A DNA stretch of 64,000 bases from Mycobacterium hubeiense (GTDB taxonomy: Bacteria > Actinomycetota > Actinomycetes > Mycobacteriales > Mycobacteriaceae), in NCBI RefSeq assembly GCF_002838065.1, contig NZ_PIZU01000011.1, forward strand, positions 1-64,000, given 5' to 3'. The notes under the pieces were generated by a model, which saw only the letters and a program-made list of their open reading frames with translations, was not told where the DNA came from and ran no database searches. Made by a program: the position numbers and the translations under genes. Of this stretch, positions 35,120 through 47,400 are shown piece after piece. Positions within the stretch are counted from its first letter, which is position 1, and each line of letters opens with the position of its first letter.

Positions 35120-35926
35120 CGAAAAGTGTTGGCGGCGTTGGTAACCGCGCTGATGATCGTCGCCGGCGCTCCGGTCGCCTCAGCCGAGCCAGCCGGCGCC
35201 GTCGCGCTGCCCGATGGCCCCGCACCCGCCTGGCTGGTCGCTGACCTCGACAGCGGCCGCATCCTGGCCTCCAAGGACCCGTACGCGCAGCACGCTCCCG
35301 CCAGCACCATCAAACCGTTGCTCGCGATGGTGGTGCTCGACCATCTGCGCCCCGATAACTTCGCGCGCGCCAACGAATCTCACACCGAGGTCGAGTGCTC
35401 ATGCGTCGGATTGAAACCCGGCCAGGCCTACACCACGCGCCAACTGCTGGAGGGGCTGCTGATGGTGTCGGGCAACGACGCGGCCAACATGCTCGCCGAC
35501 ATGCTCGGCGGCCAGCGTGTCGCGGTCGCGGCGATGAACCGCAAGGCCGCCGCGGTGGGCGCCCGCGGCACCAAGGCGTCCTCGCCGTCCGGCCTCGACG
35601 GGCCCGGCTGGGAATCGACCACCACGCCGCATGACCTCGCGGTGATTTTGCGTGCGGCGCTGCGCTATCCGCTGATCGCCCAGATCATGCGACAGCAGTC
35701 CGCACAGCTGCCCGGCAAGACCATCACCAACCAGAACGAACTGCTGACGCGCTATCCCGGCACCATCGCGGGCAAGACCGGCTTCACCAACCTGGCCCGC
35801 AATACGTTCGTCGCCGCCGCCCAGCGCGGGAACCGACGCCTCGTGGTCGCGCAGATGTACGGCACCGGCGACCTCTACGGCCAGGCGATCGGCTTGTTCG
35901 ACTGGGGCTTCTCCCAATACCCGTAG
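35117..35926 (+). CDS. D-alanyl-D-alanine carboxypeptidase, tandem paralogue
   Basis: 269-residue copy of the preceding gene. Signal peptide with ASA cleavage near residue 23; STIK (S63-K66), VSGNDAANMLADMLGG and GKTGFTNLARNTF motifs are intact, so it should be an active D,D-carboxypeptidase. Similar wording to DacB2 through the whole protein shows a tandem duplication; M. tuberculosis has only one gene here. The stop codon lies in a short tandem repeat. Confidence 0.92.
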   Translation: MRKVLAALVTALMIVAGAPVASAEPAGAVALPDGPAPAWLVADLDSGRILASKDPYAQHAPASTIKPLLAMVVLDHLRPDNFARANESHTEVECSCVGLKPGQAYTTRQLLEGLLMVSGNDAANMLADMLGGQRVAVAAMNRKAAAVGARGTKASSPSGLDGPGWESTTTPHDLAVILRAALRYPLIAQIMRQQSAQLPGKTITNQNELLTRYPGTIAGKTGFTNLARNTFVAAAQRGNRRLVVAQMYGTGDLYGQAIGLFDWGFSQYP

Positions 35927-35956
35927 CCCAATACCCGTAGCGCGCAATACCCGTAG
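35913..35956 (+). repeat. three tandem copies around the dacB stop codon
   Basis: CAATACCCGTAG occurs three times in a row (within 35913-35956), spaced 14 and 16 bases. The first copy contains the TAG of the carboxypeptidase gene (encoding QYP-stop), so the repeat duplicates the end of the gene. Confidence 0.85.
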
Positions 35957-35958
35957 CG

Positions 35959-36019
35959 CGCGAAATTGCGTTCCGGCAGCGAAAGTGCGAGTAGAGGCCT
36001 GCCGGAATGCAATTTCGCG
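35959..36019. terminator. long hairpin between convergent genes, conserved loop
   Basis: Arms 35959-35979 (CGCGAAATTGCGTTCCGGCAG) and 35999-36019 pair with one mismatch around a 19-base loop, CGAAAGTGCGAGTAGAGGC. It ends one base before the amidohydrolase stop and starts 33 bases past the carboxypeptidase stop, so it can end transcripts from both sides. The loop resembles that of the hairpin at 18805-18867. Confidence 0.6.
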
Positions 36020-36020
36020 A

Positions 36021-37091
36021 CTACGCGAAAACCCGGCCGCGCAGGATCACCAGCGCTGGATTGTTGACGACGGCTGCGCCCTGCCGCGGGTCGTCGGCGT
36101 AGCACACCAGATCCGCCGGCGCGCCGTGCTCCAGCGCGGGCCGGCCGAGCCATTCACGGGCATTCCAGCTCGCCGCCCCCAGCGCGTCGGTCGGGCTCAT
36201 GCCGACCCGTTTGAGCGCGTCGATCTCGTCGGCGATGCGGCCGTGCGCGACCATGCTGCCCGCATCCGTGCCGGCGAATATCGGCACCCCCGCGTCGTGG
36301 GCCGCGGCCACCCGCGCGTGACACCGCGCGTACAGGTCGCGCATGTGCGCCGCGTACGACGGGTACCTCACCGCGGCTTCGGCAATGCCCGGGAAGTTCT
36401 CGATGTTGATCAACGTGGGCACCAGCGCGGTGCCGTGCTCGACCATCAGCTCGATCGTGTCGTCGGTCAGGCCGGTGCCGTGCTCGATGCAGTCGATGCC
36501 GGCGTTGATCAGACCGGGCAGCGCGTCCTCACTGAACACGTGCGCGGTGACCCGCGCCCCTTCGGCGTGCGCCGCGTCGATCGCCGCCTTGAGCACGTCG
36601 TCGGACCACAGCGGCGCCAGGTCGCCGACCTGCCGGTCGATCCAGTCGCCGACCAGCTTGACCCAGCCGTCGCCCCAGCGGGCCTGCTCGGCGACCGCGT
36701 CGGGCAGCTGCGACTCGTCCTCCAACTCGAGAGCCAAGCCCGGCGCATAGCGCTTCGGACGGGCCAGATGCCGGCCCGCGCGGATGATGCGGGGCAGGTC
36801 GTCGTGGTCGTCGAGGCTGCGGGTGTCGACGGGCGAACCGCAGTCGCGCAAAAGCAGCGCCCCGGCGTCGCGTTCGGTCTGCGCCTGGACGATCGCCTCG
36901 TCGACGTCGACTGGGCCGTGCTCGCCGAGCCCGACGTGACAGTGCGCATCGACCAACCCGGGCACAATCCAGCCGCCGTCGAAGACGGTCTCCGCGCCGC
37001 TGACCGGTTCGGCACTCAGCACACCGTCGACGATCCACCACTCGACCGGCTGCTGGTCGGGCAGGCTGAGCCCTTTGACGTGCAGCCGCAT
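36021..37091 (-). CDS. amidohydrolase family protein (Rv2915c-type)
   Basis: 356-residue metal-dependent amidohydrolase: VPGLVDAHCHVGLG (HxH metal site), KLVGDW with lysine, TAHVFSEDAL and ECIEHGTGL-type (CIEHGTGL) histidines, and FAGTDAGS with the last metal aspartate. Substrate unknown. Stop codon overlaps the end of the hairpin at 35959-36019. Its start shares one base with the ffh stop. Confidence 0.9.
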   Translation of the reverse strand: MRLHVKGLSLPDQQPVEWWIVDGVLSAEPVSGAETVFDGGWIVPGLVDAHCHVGLGEHGPVDVDEAIVQAQTERDAGALLLRDCGSPVDTRSLDDHDDLPRIIRAGRHLARPKRYAPGLALELEDESQLPDAVAEQARWGDGWVKLVGDWIDRQVGDLAPLWSDDVLKAAIDAAHAEGARVTAHVFSEDALPGLINAGIDCIEHGTGLTDDTIELMVEHGTALVPTLINIENFPGIAEAAVRYPSYAAHMRDLYARCHARVAAAHDAGVPIFAGTDAGSMVAHGRIADEIDALKRVGMSPTDALGAASWNAREWLGRPALEHGAPADLVCYADDPRQGAAVVNNPALVILRGRVFA

Positions 37092-38647
37092 CAGTTGTTG
37101 GGGAACTTCAGCTTCGACAGATCGATATCGGCCAGGCCCGGTGGCAATTCATCGAGGCCCTTGGGCATGTTCGACAGGTCCGGGAAGCCAGGTGGCATGC
37201 CGGCCATGCCCGCGCCCAGCGGATTACGCACCTTCGGCGGCGTCGGGCCCCGCCCGGCTTTCTTGCCCTTCTTGCCCTTGCCCTTCTTGCGGGTCGACGA
37301 TTTGCGGCCGAACGGCATGCCCATCTGGCCGGCCATCTGCGACATCATCTTGCGGGCCTCGAAGAATCGGTCGACCAGCTGGTTGACCTCCGACACCGTG
37401 ACGCCCGAGCCGTTGGCGATGCGCAGCCGGCGTGAGGCGTTGATGATCTTCGGGTCGGCCCGCTCCTCGGGCGTCATGCCGCGGATGATGGCCTGCACCC
37501 GGTCGAGCTGCTTGTCGTCGACGGCGGCCAGCGCGTCCTTCATCTGGCCGGCGCCGGGCAGCATGCCCAGCAGGTTGCCGATCGGGCCCATCTTGCGGAT
37601 GGCCAGCATCTGCTCGAGGAAATCCTCCAGCGTCAGCTCACCGGTGCCGATCTTGGCCGCCGCGGCCTCCGCCTGCTCGGCGTCGAAATGCTGCTCGGCG
37701 GCCTCGATGAGGCTCAGCACATCGCCCATGCCGAGGATGCGGCTGGCCATCCGGTCGGGGTGGAATACGTCGAAGTCGTAGAGCTTTTCGCCGGTGGACG
37801 CGAACAGGATCGGCACGCCGGTGATCTCGCGCACCGACAGCGCCGCACCGCCGCGAGCATCGCCGTCGAGCTTGGTCAGCACCACACCGGTGAAGCCGAC
37901 GCCCTCGCGGAACGCCTCGGCGGTGGTGACTGCGTCCTGGCCGATCATCGCGTCGAGCACGAACAGCACTTCGTCGGGGTCGAGCACATGGCGGATCGCC
38001 GCGGCCTGGCTCATCAGCTCGTCATCGATGCCGAGCCGGCCCGCGGTGTCGACGATGACCACGTCGAAGTGTTTGGCCTTGGCTTCGGCCAGCCCACCTT
38101 CGGCCACCGCGACGGGATCGCCGTGGCCGGCTTGTTCGGATCCCTCCGCCGACACCCCCGGGTGCGGCGCGTAGACCTGGACCCCGGCGCGTTCGCCGAC
38201 GATCTGCAGCTGGTTGACTGCGCCGGGACGCTGCAGGTCACACGCCACCAGCAGCGGCGTATGTCCTTGGCCCGCAAGCCATTTCGCAAGCTTGCCGGCC
38301 AACGTCGTCTTACCGGAGCCTTGCAGGCCGGCCAGCATGATCACCGTCGGCGGGGTCTTGGCGAACGCCAGTTGACGGGTCTCCCCGCCGAGGATCCCGA
38401 TCAGCTCCTCGTTGACGATCTTGACGACCTGCTGAGCGGGGTTGAGCGCGGCGGAGACCTCGGCGCCCTTGGCGCGGTCCTTGATGCGCCCGACGAAGGA
38501 GCGCACCACCGGCAGCGAGACGTCGGCCTCCAGCAGCGCCAGGCGGATCTCGCGGGCAGTGGCGTCGATGTCGGCGTCGGTCAGCCGGCCCTTGCCGCGC
38601 AGTCCCTGCAGGGCACCGGTCAAGCGGTCGGACAGCGATTCAAACAC
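37091..38647 (-). CDS. ffh: signal recognition particle protein Ffh
   Basis: SRP54 GTPase that binds signal sequences and targets proteins to the membrane with FtsY. 518 residues: N domain (1-90), G domain with GLQGSGKTTLAGKLA, DTAGRLGID and TKLDGDARGG, and a methionine-rich M domain (KMMSQMAGQMGMPFG, GMAGMPPGFPDLS). GTG start. Upstream of it glnD; downstream the amidohydrolase follows without a gap. Confidence 0.96.
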   Translation of the reverse strand: MFESLSDRLTGALQGLRGKGRLTDADIDATAREIRLALLEADVSLPVVRSFVGRIKDRAKGAEVSAALNPAQQVVKIVNEELIGILGGETRQLAFAKTPPTVIMLAGLQGSGKTTLAGKLAKWLAGQGHTPLLVACDLQRPGAVNQLQIVGERAGVQVYAPHPGVSAEGSEQAGHGDPVAVAEGGLAEAKAKHFDVVIVDTAGRLGIDDELMSQAAAIRHVLDPDEVLFVLDAMIGQDAVTTAEAFREGVGFTGVVLTKLDGDARGGAALSVREITGVPILFASTGEKLYDFDVFHPDRMASRILGMGDVLSLIEAAEQHFDAEQAEAAAAKIGTGELTLEDFLEQMLAIRKMGPIGNLLGMLPGAGQMKDALAAVDDKQLDRVQAIIRGMTPEERADPKIINASRRLRIANGSGVTVSEVNQLVDRFFEARKMMSQMAGQMGMPFGRKSSTRKKGKGKKGKKAGRGPTPPKVRNPLGAGMAGMPPGFPDLSNMPKGLDELPPGLADIDLSKLKFPNN

Positions 38648-38697
38648 GCGGTCCAGCGTACTTACCCCGGCTCGCTACGCTCGCTTGCCCACCGGAC

Positions 38698-41190
38698 TTA
38701 GCTGGCTTGCTCAGCAGCCTTTGCGGGCGCGGGCGCGGGCAGCACCGCGTACAGGTCGCGTTCGAGCTCGGCGCGAACGGCCGACTCATCGGCTGACGCT
38801 GGGCCGCTGCCGAGGCTGATGCAGAACGCGTCGACGACGGACGAGCCCATCGTGGTGACCTTGGCCCAGGCGATGTCCACGCCGTCGCGCTCGAAAACGG
38901 CCGTCAGCTTCGCCAACAGTCCCGCCCGGTCGGTGGCCCGCACCTGTACCACCAACTCCCCCGGCGTGTGCCCGTCGAACCACAGCACGCGCGGTGGTGC
39001 GTGCACGTGGTTGCCCGGGACCGCGGCGGGTATCTCGCCGGCGCGACGGGTGCCGTGCTGGGCCGCCTCGCGCTCACGTTGTTCGAGCGAGCCGGTCACG
39101 TCGAGCTCATCGCCCAGGGCGAGGATGAACTGCTGGCGCAGCAGCTCCGCGGCGGGCGGGGAGCCGAAATGCGGTGATACGACGAAGGTATTGATGGCCG
39201 AGCCTTCGTGGCTGTTCACCGACGCCGAGTGCACCCGCAGCTTGTTCAACGCCAGCACACCCGCCGCCTTGCTCAGCAGGCCGCGCCGGTCGGGGGCAAT
39301 CATCGTCACGTTGTAGATGTGCGGGCTGTCGGCCGGTGTCAGTTCGACGTGCACGCCCACCTCGGCGGCGAGCGAAAGATACCGGGGTTCAATGGGATCG
39401 GGCTGCGGCAGCGGCTCGCCGGCCATCACCAGCCGGCAGCGCCGGACCAGGTCGCCGATCAGCGAGGCCTTCCAGTCGCCCCACACCCCTGGGCCGGTGG
39501 CCAATGAATCCGCCTCGGCGAGCGCATGCAAGAGCTCCAACAACACCGGGTCGCCGCCGAGTGCGTCGACGACGGTGTCGATGGTCTTGGGGTCCTGCAG
39601 GTCACGGCGGGTTGCGGTGTCGGGCAGCAGCAGGTGGTAGCGCACCATCTTGGCCAGCACGTCGATGTCCGACGGCCACATGCCGAGACGGGTGCCGATC
39701 TGGGTGGCCAATTCGGCGCCGATGACGCTGTGGTCGCCGCCGCGGCCCTTGCCGATGTCGTGCAAAAGCGCGCCCAGCACCAGCAGGTCCGGCCGCGACA
39801 CCCGTGTGGTGAACGCGCTTGCTCGCCAGACGGTTTCGACGAGATGACGGTCGACCGTCCAGATGTGGACGACGTCTCGCGGAGGCAAGTCGCGCACCGT
39901 GCCCCATTCAGGAAAAAGCCTGCCCCACAAGCCGGTTCGGTCCAGCGCCTCGATTGTGGCGACGGTGGCGGGGCCGGCCGCCAGCATGACGAGCAGATCC
40001 TTGAGCGCCTGGCGAGGCCAGGGTGTGCGTAGTTCGGGCGCGTGTTCGGCAAGCCGGCTCAGCGTGGACGCCGACATCGGCAACCCGGCGGTCGCCGAGG
40101 CCGCGGCCACCCGCAAGATCAGGCCCGGATCCCGTTCCGGACGCGCGTCGCGGGCCAGGATCACTTCGCCGGCGAACTCGATGACGCCTTCATCGAGCGG
40201 ACGACGCACGGGGCGGCGCAGCGCGGCGAACCCCCGCCGCGGCAGCGCGTTGGCGGCGGTGCGCAGCCCGGCGTCGACGTAGTAGCTCACCGTGCGCGCT
40301 GCATCGCTGAGCATGCGGGCGAGGTCGAAGCGGTCGCCGATGCGCAAAGCGGCGCCGATCTCGTCGGCATGCTGGGCGAGAAGTTGTTCACGGCCACGGC
40401 CGGATACGCGGTGCAGTTCGGTGCGGACGTTGAGCAGGGCGAGGTGCGCATCGCCCAGAGAGCCGGTCGGTGAGGCCAGCGATCGACTGGGATAGACGTC
40501 CGCCAATTGCGCCATCGCCAACGCGTTGAGCAACTGCACGTCGCGCAGCCCGCCGCGACCGCTCTTGAGGTCGGGTTCGGCGCGGTGGGCGATTTCACCG
40601 CTGCGCTGCCAACGCGATTGGGTGTGCTCGACGAGTTCGTCGAAGCGCGAAGCGATGCCGGTGCGCCACTGGCTGCGCGCCCCGCCGATCAGCAGCGACG
40701 ACAGGTCGGAATCGCCGGCGATGTGGCGGACGTCGAGCATCGCCAGGCCGGCGGAGATGTCCTCGCCGGCGACCTTCAGCGCTTGCGGCACCGTGCGCAC
40801 GCTGTGATCGATCCGAATGTTGGCGTCCCACAACGGATACCACAGCATCTCGGCGACTTGGCTGACGACCTCGACGGGCATGTTGTCATGCAACAGCATC
40901 AGATCCAGGTCGGAGTACGGCATCAGTTCGCCGCGGCCGAGCCCACCGGTGGCGACGATCGCGAATCCACTGGTTGGGGTGATGCCGATCTCGGCGGCCT
41001 TTGTGGTGAGCCAGAACTCGTGCAGATCCAGCAGGGCTTCACGAAGCGCAGCGGCGTCCAGCTGGCGGGTACCGCCGGACAGCAGTTGTTCGGCGGCGGC
41101 GGCGAGGTCGGTGGCAGGTCGTGACGATGCCGCCTCCGGGGCTTCCCATCGAGAAGCCCCGGAGGCGGGATCTGGTGTGTTTCTTATCAT
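38698..41190 (-). CDS. glnD: [protein-PII] uridylyltransferase/adenylyltransferase GlnD
   Basis: Sensor enzyme that modifies and demodifies PII (GlnB) in response to glutamine. About 830 residues: nucleotidyltransferase domain ([20 protein letters not shown]), HD domain ([14 protein letters not shown]), two C-terminal ACT domains (about 640-720 and 750-830). Third gene of amt-glnB-glnD. Start uncertain: ATG at 41217 or 41190; the latter is listed. A perfect hairpin lies in codons about 8-20 (41130-41168). Confidence 0.9.
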   Translation of the reverse strand: MIRNTPDPASGASRWEAPEAASSRPATDLAAAAEQLLSGGTRQLDAAALREALLDLHEFWLTTKAAEIGITPTSGFAIVATGGLGRGELMPYSDLDLMLLHDNMPVEVVSQVAEMLWYPLWDANIRIDHSVRTVPQALKVAGEDISAGLAMLDVRHIAGDSDLSSLLIGGARSQWRTGIASRFDELVEHTQSRWQRSGEIAHRAEPDLKSGRGGLRDVQLLNALAMAQLADVYPSRSLASPTGSLGDAHLALLNVRTELHRVSGRGREQLLAQHADEIGAALRIGDRFDLARMLSDAARTVSYYVDAGLRTAANALPRRGFAALRRPVRRPLDEGVIEFAGEVILARDARPERDPGLILRVAAASATAGLPMSASTLSRLAEHAPELRTPWPRQALKDLLVMLAAGPATVATIEALDRTGLWGRLFPEWGTVRDLPPRDVVHIWTVDRHLVETVWRASAFTTRVSRPDLLVLGALLHDIGKGRGGDHSVIGAELATQIGTRLGMWPSDIDVLAKMVRYHLLLPDTATRRDLQDPKTIDTVVDALGGDPVLLELLHALAEADSLATGPGVWGDWKASLIGDLVRRCRLVMAGEPLPQPDPIEPRYLSLAAEVGVHVELTPADSPHIYNVTMIAPDRRGLLSKAAGVLALNKLRVHSASVNSHEGSAINTFVVSPHFGSPPAAELLRQQFILALGDELDVTGSLEQREREAAQHGTRRAGEIPAAVPGNHVHAPPRVLWFDGHTPGELVVQVRATDRAGLLAKLTAVFERDGVDIAWAKVTTMGSSVVDAFCISLGSGPASADESAVRAELERDLYAVLPAPAPAKAAEQAS
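41130..41168. terminator. perfect 16-bp hairpin in the 5' end of glnD
   Basis: CCGCCTCCGGGGCTTC (41130-41145) and its exact complement (41153-41168) with a 7-base loop. It lies between the glnB stop and the conserved part of GlnD, inside the only plausible glnD reading frame. It could attenuate glnD relative to amt-glnB. No U-tract follows on the minus strand. Confidence 0.45.
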
Positions 41191-41262
41191 TTCAGCCCTC
41201 CCCCGGCCCTTGCCCATTAACGCTCACTCGGTACACGGCCGGGAGACGACATCTCCTACCAC

Positions 41263-42986
<1,724 letters not shown>

Positions 42987-43065
42987 TCGCAGATTCCTCC
43001 TTCGACACGCCACGGCCGCAAGGATTTACGACCATTGACCTGGTCCAAGACAATGCGCAGTGGTT

Positions 43066-43135
43066 GTTTCGGCTAAGACGCAGGGGTGTTTCGCTCGTGT
43101 GAACGGATGCGGGACCGACGTTTCGCCGGTGTTAC
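43066..43135 (-). promoter_or_regulatory. GlnR-type boxes upstream of amt
   Basis: On the minus strand TTCAC-n6-GAAAC-n6-GCGTC-n6-GAAAC occupies 43103-43066, the full a-b-a-b layout with 6-base spacers known for GlnR. A third half-box pair, GTAAC-n6-GAAAC, lies at 43135-43120. The double box ends 80 bases before the amt start. GlnR activates this operon under nitrogen limitation in M. smegmatis. Confidence 0.65.
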
Positions 43136-43160
43136 ATCAGGTGTTTTCGGCGCCGTGCCG

Positions 43161-44405
43161 CTAGCCGAGCAGGGCGTCGACGAACGCGGCGGGCTCGAAC
43201 GGCGCAAGGTCGTCGGGTCCTTCACCGAGGCCGACCAGCTTCACCGGCACACCCAGTTCCTGCTGCACCCTGAACACGATGCCGCCCTTGGCGGTGCCGT
43301 CGAGTTTGGTCAGCACCACCCCGGTGATGTCCACGACTTCGGCGAACACCCGGGCCTGCGGCAAGCCGTTTTGCCCGATGGTCGCGTCGAGCACCAGCAG
43401 CACCTCGTCGACCCTGGCGCGCTTGTCGACCACCCGCTTGACCTTGCCGAGCTCGTCCATCAGACCGGTCTTGGTGTGCAGCCGGCCAGCGGTGTCGATG
43501 ACCACGACGTCGGCGCCGTCCTTGATGCCGGCGTCGACGGCGTCGAACGCCACCGACGCGGGATCAGATCCTTCGGGCCCCGTGACCACGTGTGCCCCAA
43601 CCCGCGATGCCCAGCTCTGCAACTGATGGGTGGCCGCGGCCCGGAACGTGTCGGCCGCGCCGAGCACCACCCGACGACCGTCGGCGACCAGCACGCGGGC
43701 CAGCTTGCCGACGGTGGTGGTCTTGCCGGTGCCGTTCACGCCGACGACCAGCAGCACCGAGGGTTTGTCGTCGTGCGGCAAGGCCTTGATGGAGCGATCC
43801 ATGTCGGGTCGCAGCTCGGAGATCAGCACCTCGCGCAGCACCGCCCTGGCGTCGGTCTCGGTGCGCACGTTGCTGCTGGCCATCCGCGACCGCAGCGCGG
43901 TGACCACGGAATCGGTGACGACGGGGCCGAGGTCGGCGATCAGCAGGGTGTCCTCGACCTCCTGCCACGAGTCCTCGTCGAGGTCGCCGCCGCCGAGCAG
44001 GCCGAGCATGCTGCGACCCAGCGCGTTCTGCGACTTGGCGAGCCGTCCGCGCAGCCGGTCCAACCGCCCTTCAGGCGGGGCGATGGTGTCGATTTGCGGT
44101 GGCTCGGGCAGTTGCACGTCGGCGATGGGGCGTTTGGGGGCATCGCGGGGAATGGTGGCGTCATCGCCGACGGCGGGCAGGCCGGTGGTGTCGAGGCGCT
44201 CCTCAGCGGGAGCTGACTGAGCGAATGTGATGCCCGAGGACGCGGTGTAGCCGCCGGAGCGGTCGATCGGCGTGGCCGTGTCGGGCCGCGACAGTCGGAT
44301 CCGACGGCGGCGATAGAGCGCCAACCCGACGACCAGAGCAGCGATCAGCAATACAGCGATGACCGCGATCGCGATCCAGAGGCCTAGCCCAACACTTTCG
44401 ATCAC
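43161..44405 (-). CDS. ftsY: signal recognition particle receptor FtsY
   Basis: SRP receptor GTPase. 414 residues: an N-terminal membrane segment (about 5-30; GLWIAIAVIAVLLIAALVVG), acidic linker, NG domain with GVNGTGKTTTVGKLA, DTAGRLHTK and TKLDGTAKGG. GTG start. Preceded by smc and followed by the amt regulatory region. Confidence 0.96.
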   Translation of the reverse strand: MIESVGLGLWIAIAVIAVLLIAALVVGLALYRRRRIRLSRPDTATPIDRSGGYTASSGITFAQSAPAEERLDTTGLPAVGDDATIPRDAPKRPIADVQLPEPPQIDTIAPPEGRLDRLRGRLAKSQNALGRSMLGLLGGGDLDEDSWQEVEDTLLIADLGPVVTDSVVTALRSRMASSNVRTETDARAVLREVLISELRPDMDRSIKALPHDDKPSVLLVVGVNGTGKTTTVGKLARVLVADGRRVVLGAADTFRAAATHQLQSWASRVGAHVVTGPEGSDPASVAFDAVDAGIKDGADVVVIDTAGRLHTKTGLMDELGKVKRVVDKRARVDEVLLVLDATIGQNGLPQARVFAEVVDITGVVLTKLDGTAKGGIVFRVQQELGVPVKLVGLGEGPDDLAPFEPAAFVDALLG

Positions 44406-44422
44406 GCCGCCATTGTCTCAGA

Positions 44423-44475
44423 GCGATTTCGGCGCGCTCGGTCGCGCTCACCGCGACTGCGCGCGCCGAAATCGC
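44423..44475. terminator. perfect 15-bp palindrome after smc
   Basis: Arms GCGATTTCGGCGCGC (44423-44437) and GCGCGCCGAAATCGC (44461-44475), with an inner 6-base stem (GTCGCG/CGCGAC). It ends 3 bases past the smc stop. The right half recurs at the window start after xerC. Confidence 0.55.
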
Positions 44476-44478
44476 ACG

Positions 44479-47400
44479 TTACCCGGCGCCGACCAGTTCC
44501 TGGCCGCGCATGCGCTGGCTGATCACCGCGGTGATGCCGTCGTCGCGCATCGTTACGCCGTACAGCGCGTCGGCGACTTCCATCGTCGGCTTCTGATGGG
44601 TGATGACGATCAGCTGCGACTGCGCCCGCAGTTGCTCGAAAAGCCCGAGCAGCCGGCGCAGGTTGACGTCGTCGAGCGCGGCCTCCACCTCGTCCATGAC
44701 ATAGAACGGCGACGGCCTGGCGCGGAAGATCGCGACCAGCATCGCCACCGCGGTCAGCGACTTCTCGCCACCGGACAGCAGCGACAGCCGCTTGATCTTC
44801 TTGCCCGGCGGGCGGGCCTCGACCTCGATGCCGGTGGTCAGCATGTCGTCGGGGTTGGTGAGCAGCAGCCGGCCCTCACCGCCGGGGAACAACGCCGAAA
44901 ACACTTCGCGGAACTCGCGTTCCACGTCGGCGTAGGCCTCGGCGAACACCTGCAGGATGCGATCGTCGACGTCTGCGATGACGTCGAGCAGATCCTTGCG
45001 GGCGGCTTTCACGTCCTCGAGTTGCGTGGACAAAAAGTTGTAACGCTCCTCCAACGCGGCGAACTCCTCCAGCGCCAGCGGGTTGACCCGGCCGAGTTCG
45101 GCCAGTTCCCGCTCGGCGCGTTTGGCCCGCCGCTCCTGCGTGGGCCGGTCGAACGGCATCGGGGCCGGCGCGGTCACCTGCTCGCCACGCTCGCGTGCCT
45201 GCTCGTACTCGGCCATCTCCAACTCCGACGGCGGCAGCGGCACGTCGGGGCCGTACTCCGCGATCAGGTCGGCCGGCGCCATGCCGAACTGCTCGAGCAC
45301 CTGAGCCTCCAACTGCTCGATGCGCAGTGTCGCTTGGGCTTTGGCGACTTCGTCGCGGTGCAGCGCATCGGTGAGCGAGGCCAGCTTGGCGCCCAGCTCG
45401 GTGACCTCCTCGCGGGCCTTGGCCAACGCGGCGGCCCGGCGCTGGCGTTCGGCCGCCAGCTGGTCGCGCGTGCGGGAGGCCACCGACACCACCGCGCTCA
45501 ACCGCTGGGCCACCAGGCGTCCCGATTCGGCGACCGCGGCGGCCACCGCGGCGGCGTGCTCACGCGCCTCGCGGGCGCGCTGCGCGCGCAGCCTCGCCTC
45601 GCGCTCGGCGGCCGCGGCCCGTCGCAATGAATCCGCCCGTCCGCGAACGGCATTCGCACGTTCTTCGGCGGTGCGCACGGCCAGCCGAGCCTCCACCTCG
45701 GCGGCACGGGCCGTCTCGGCGGCGGCCATCGACGCCTGGCGGTCGACCGGTTCGGCGTCAAACGTCGGCGCCTGCTCGGCGTTGTGCAGTCGCGACTCGA
45801 GCTCCGCGAGCTCCTCGACGGTGCGGGCCCGGCCGGCCTCGAGCTCGTCGCGCTGTTTGATCAGCCGCTGCCACTCGTCGTCGGCGGCGCGGGCCTCCTG
45901 CCCCAGCCGGCCCAGCTGCTCGTAGATCGCCGAAATCGCCGCGTCGGATTCGTTGAGCGCCGCCAGCGCCTGCTCGGCCGCATCCTGCCGCGCCGACTGC
46001 TCGGCCAGCGCACCGGACAACGCCGCCGACAGCTCGCGAGTCTGCTTCTCGGCCGCCTCCAATTCGGCGCGGGCCTTGTCGATTTCGGAGGTGATCTCCA
46101 GCGTGCTCGGTTTGCGGTCCGAGCCGCCGCTGACCCAGCCCGCTCCAACCAGGTCACCGTCGGCGGTCACCGCCTTGAGCTGCGGGCGAGACGCGACCAG
46201 GTCCAGTGCCGCGGAGAGGTCGCGCACCACCGCCACACCGGAGAGCATCGCGGTGATGGCGCCGTGCAGCCGCGGCGGCGTCTCGACCAGGTCGATCGCC
46301 CACACGGCGCCGTCGGGCAGCGGGTCCGCGACGGGTGCCCCATCATGCGGCCAGTCGCCGAGCACGATCGCGGCGCGTCCGCCGTCGGATGCTTTCAGCG
46401 CGGCCACCGCCGAGCGGGCGGCACCGAAATCCTCGGCGGCGACGGCATCGGCAGCTGCGCCGAGCACCGCCGCCACCGCTGCCTCGTAGCCGGGCCGCAC
46501 CTTGAGCAGCTGCGCGATCGACCCGAAAAGCCCTGCGCCGTTGTGGTTTCGCTGCAGCCACGCCGCGCCGTCCTTGCGGTCCAGCCCCACCGACAGCGCG
46601 TCGATGCGGGCCCGCAGCGAAGCCACCTGGCGTTCGGCAGCACGCTCGGCCGCCTGAAGTTCGGCGACACGTTCGTCGGCCAGCCGCAGCGCGGCGACGG
46701 TGCGGTCGTGGTGTTCGTCGAGGCCGACCTCACCCGCGTCGAGCTCGCCGACGCGGCCCTGCACGGTTTCGAACTCGGCTTGCGCCTGCTGCGCCTTGGC
46801 GGCCGCCTCCTCGATGCCCGCCGACAGCCGCGCGACGGTTTCGTCGATGGATTCGACACGGGTGCGCATGGTGTCCACCTGACCGGCCAGCCGGGCCAAC
46901 CCCTCGCGGCGGTCCGCTTCGGCGCGCGCGGCGGCCAGATGCGCCCGTTCCGCCTCGGCCGCGACCCGCTCACGCTCGGTCAGCTCGGCACGGGCGGCTT
47001 CCAGGCGCGTCCGCGATTCGGTGAGCTCGGCGAGCAGCTGCTGTTCGCGCGCCGCCATCTCGTCGGCCTCGGCCTCCAGCGCGTCGGGGTCGGCGCCGGT
47101 GGACGGTTCGGGTTCGGCGTCGAGCAGCTGGGCGCGCTCGCTGGCGATGCGCACCGTCGCGCTGACGCGTTCGGCCAAGGCGGACAACCGGAACCAGGTC
47201 TGCTGCGCTTCTTCGGCGCGTTCAGACAGACCGGAGACGGCTGCTTCGTGGCCCTCCAATGCCGCGGTCGCGGCGTCGAGCCGGGTGGCGATCTCGTCGT
47301 GTTCGCGCCGCAGCGTCGTCTCCGCCGCGTTGGTGTTCTCGAACTCGGCGCGGCGGGTGACCAGGTCGTCGGCGGCCAGCCGCAGCCGGGCGTCGCGCAG

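Noticed and set aside
36021..37091. PknI or Rv2912c/Rv2913c equivalents in the dacB-ffh interval
   Set aside because: Only the Rv2915c-type amidohydrolase is present; no kinase motifs seen.
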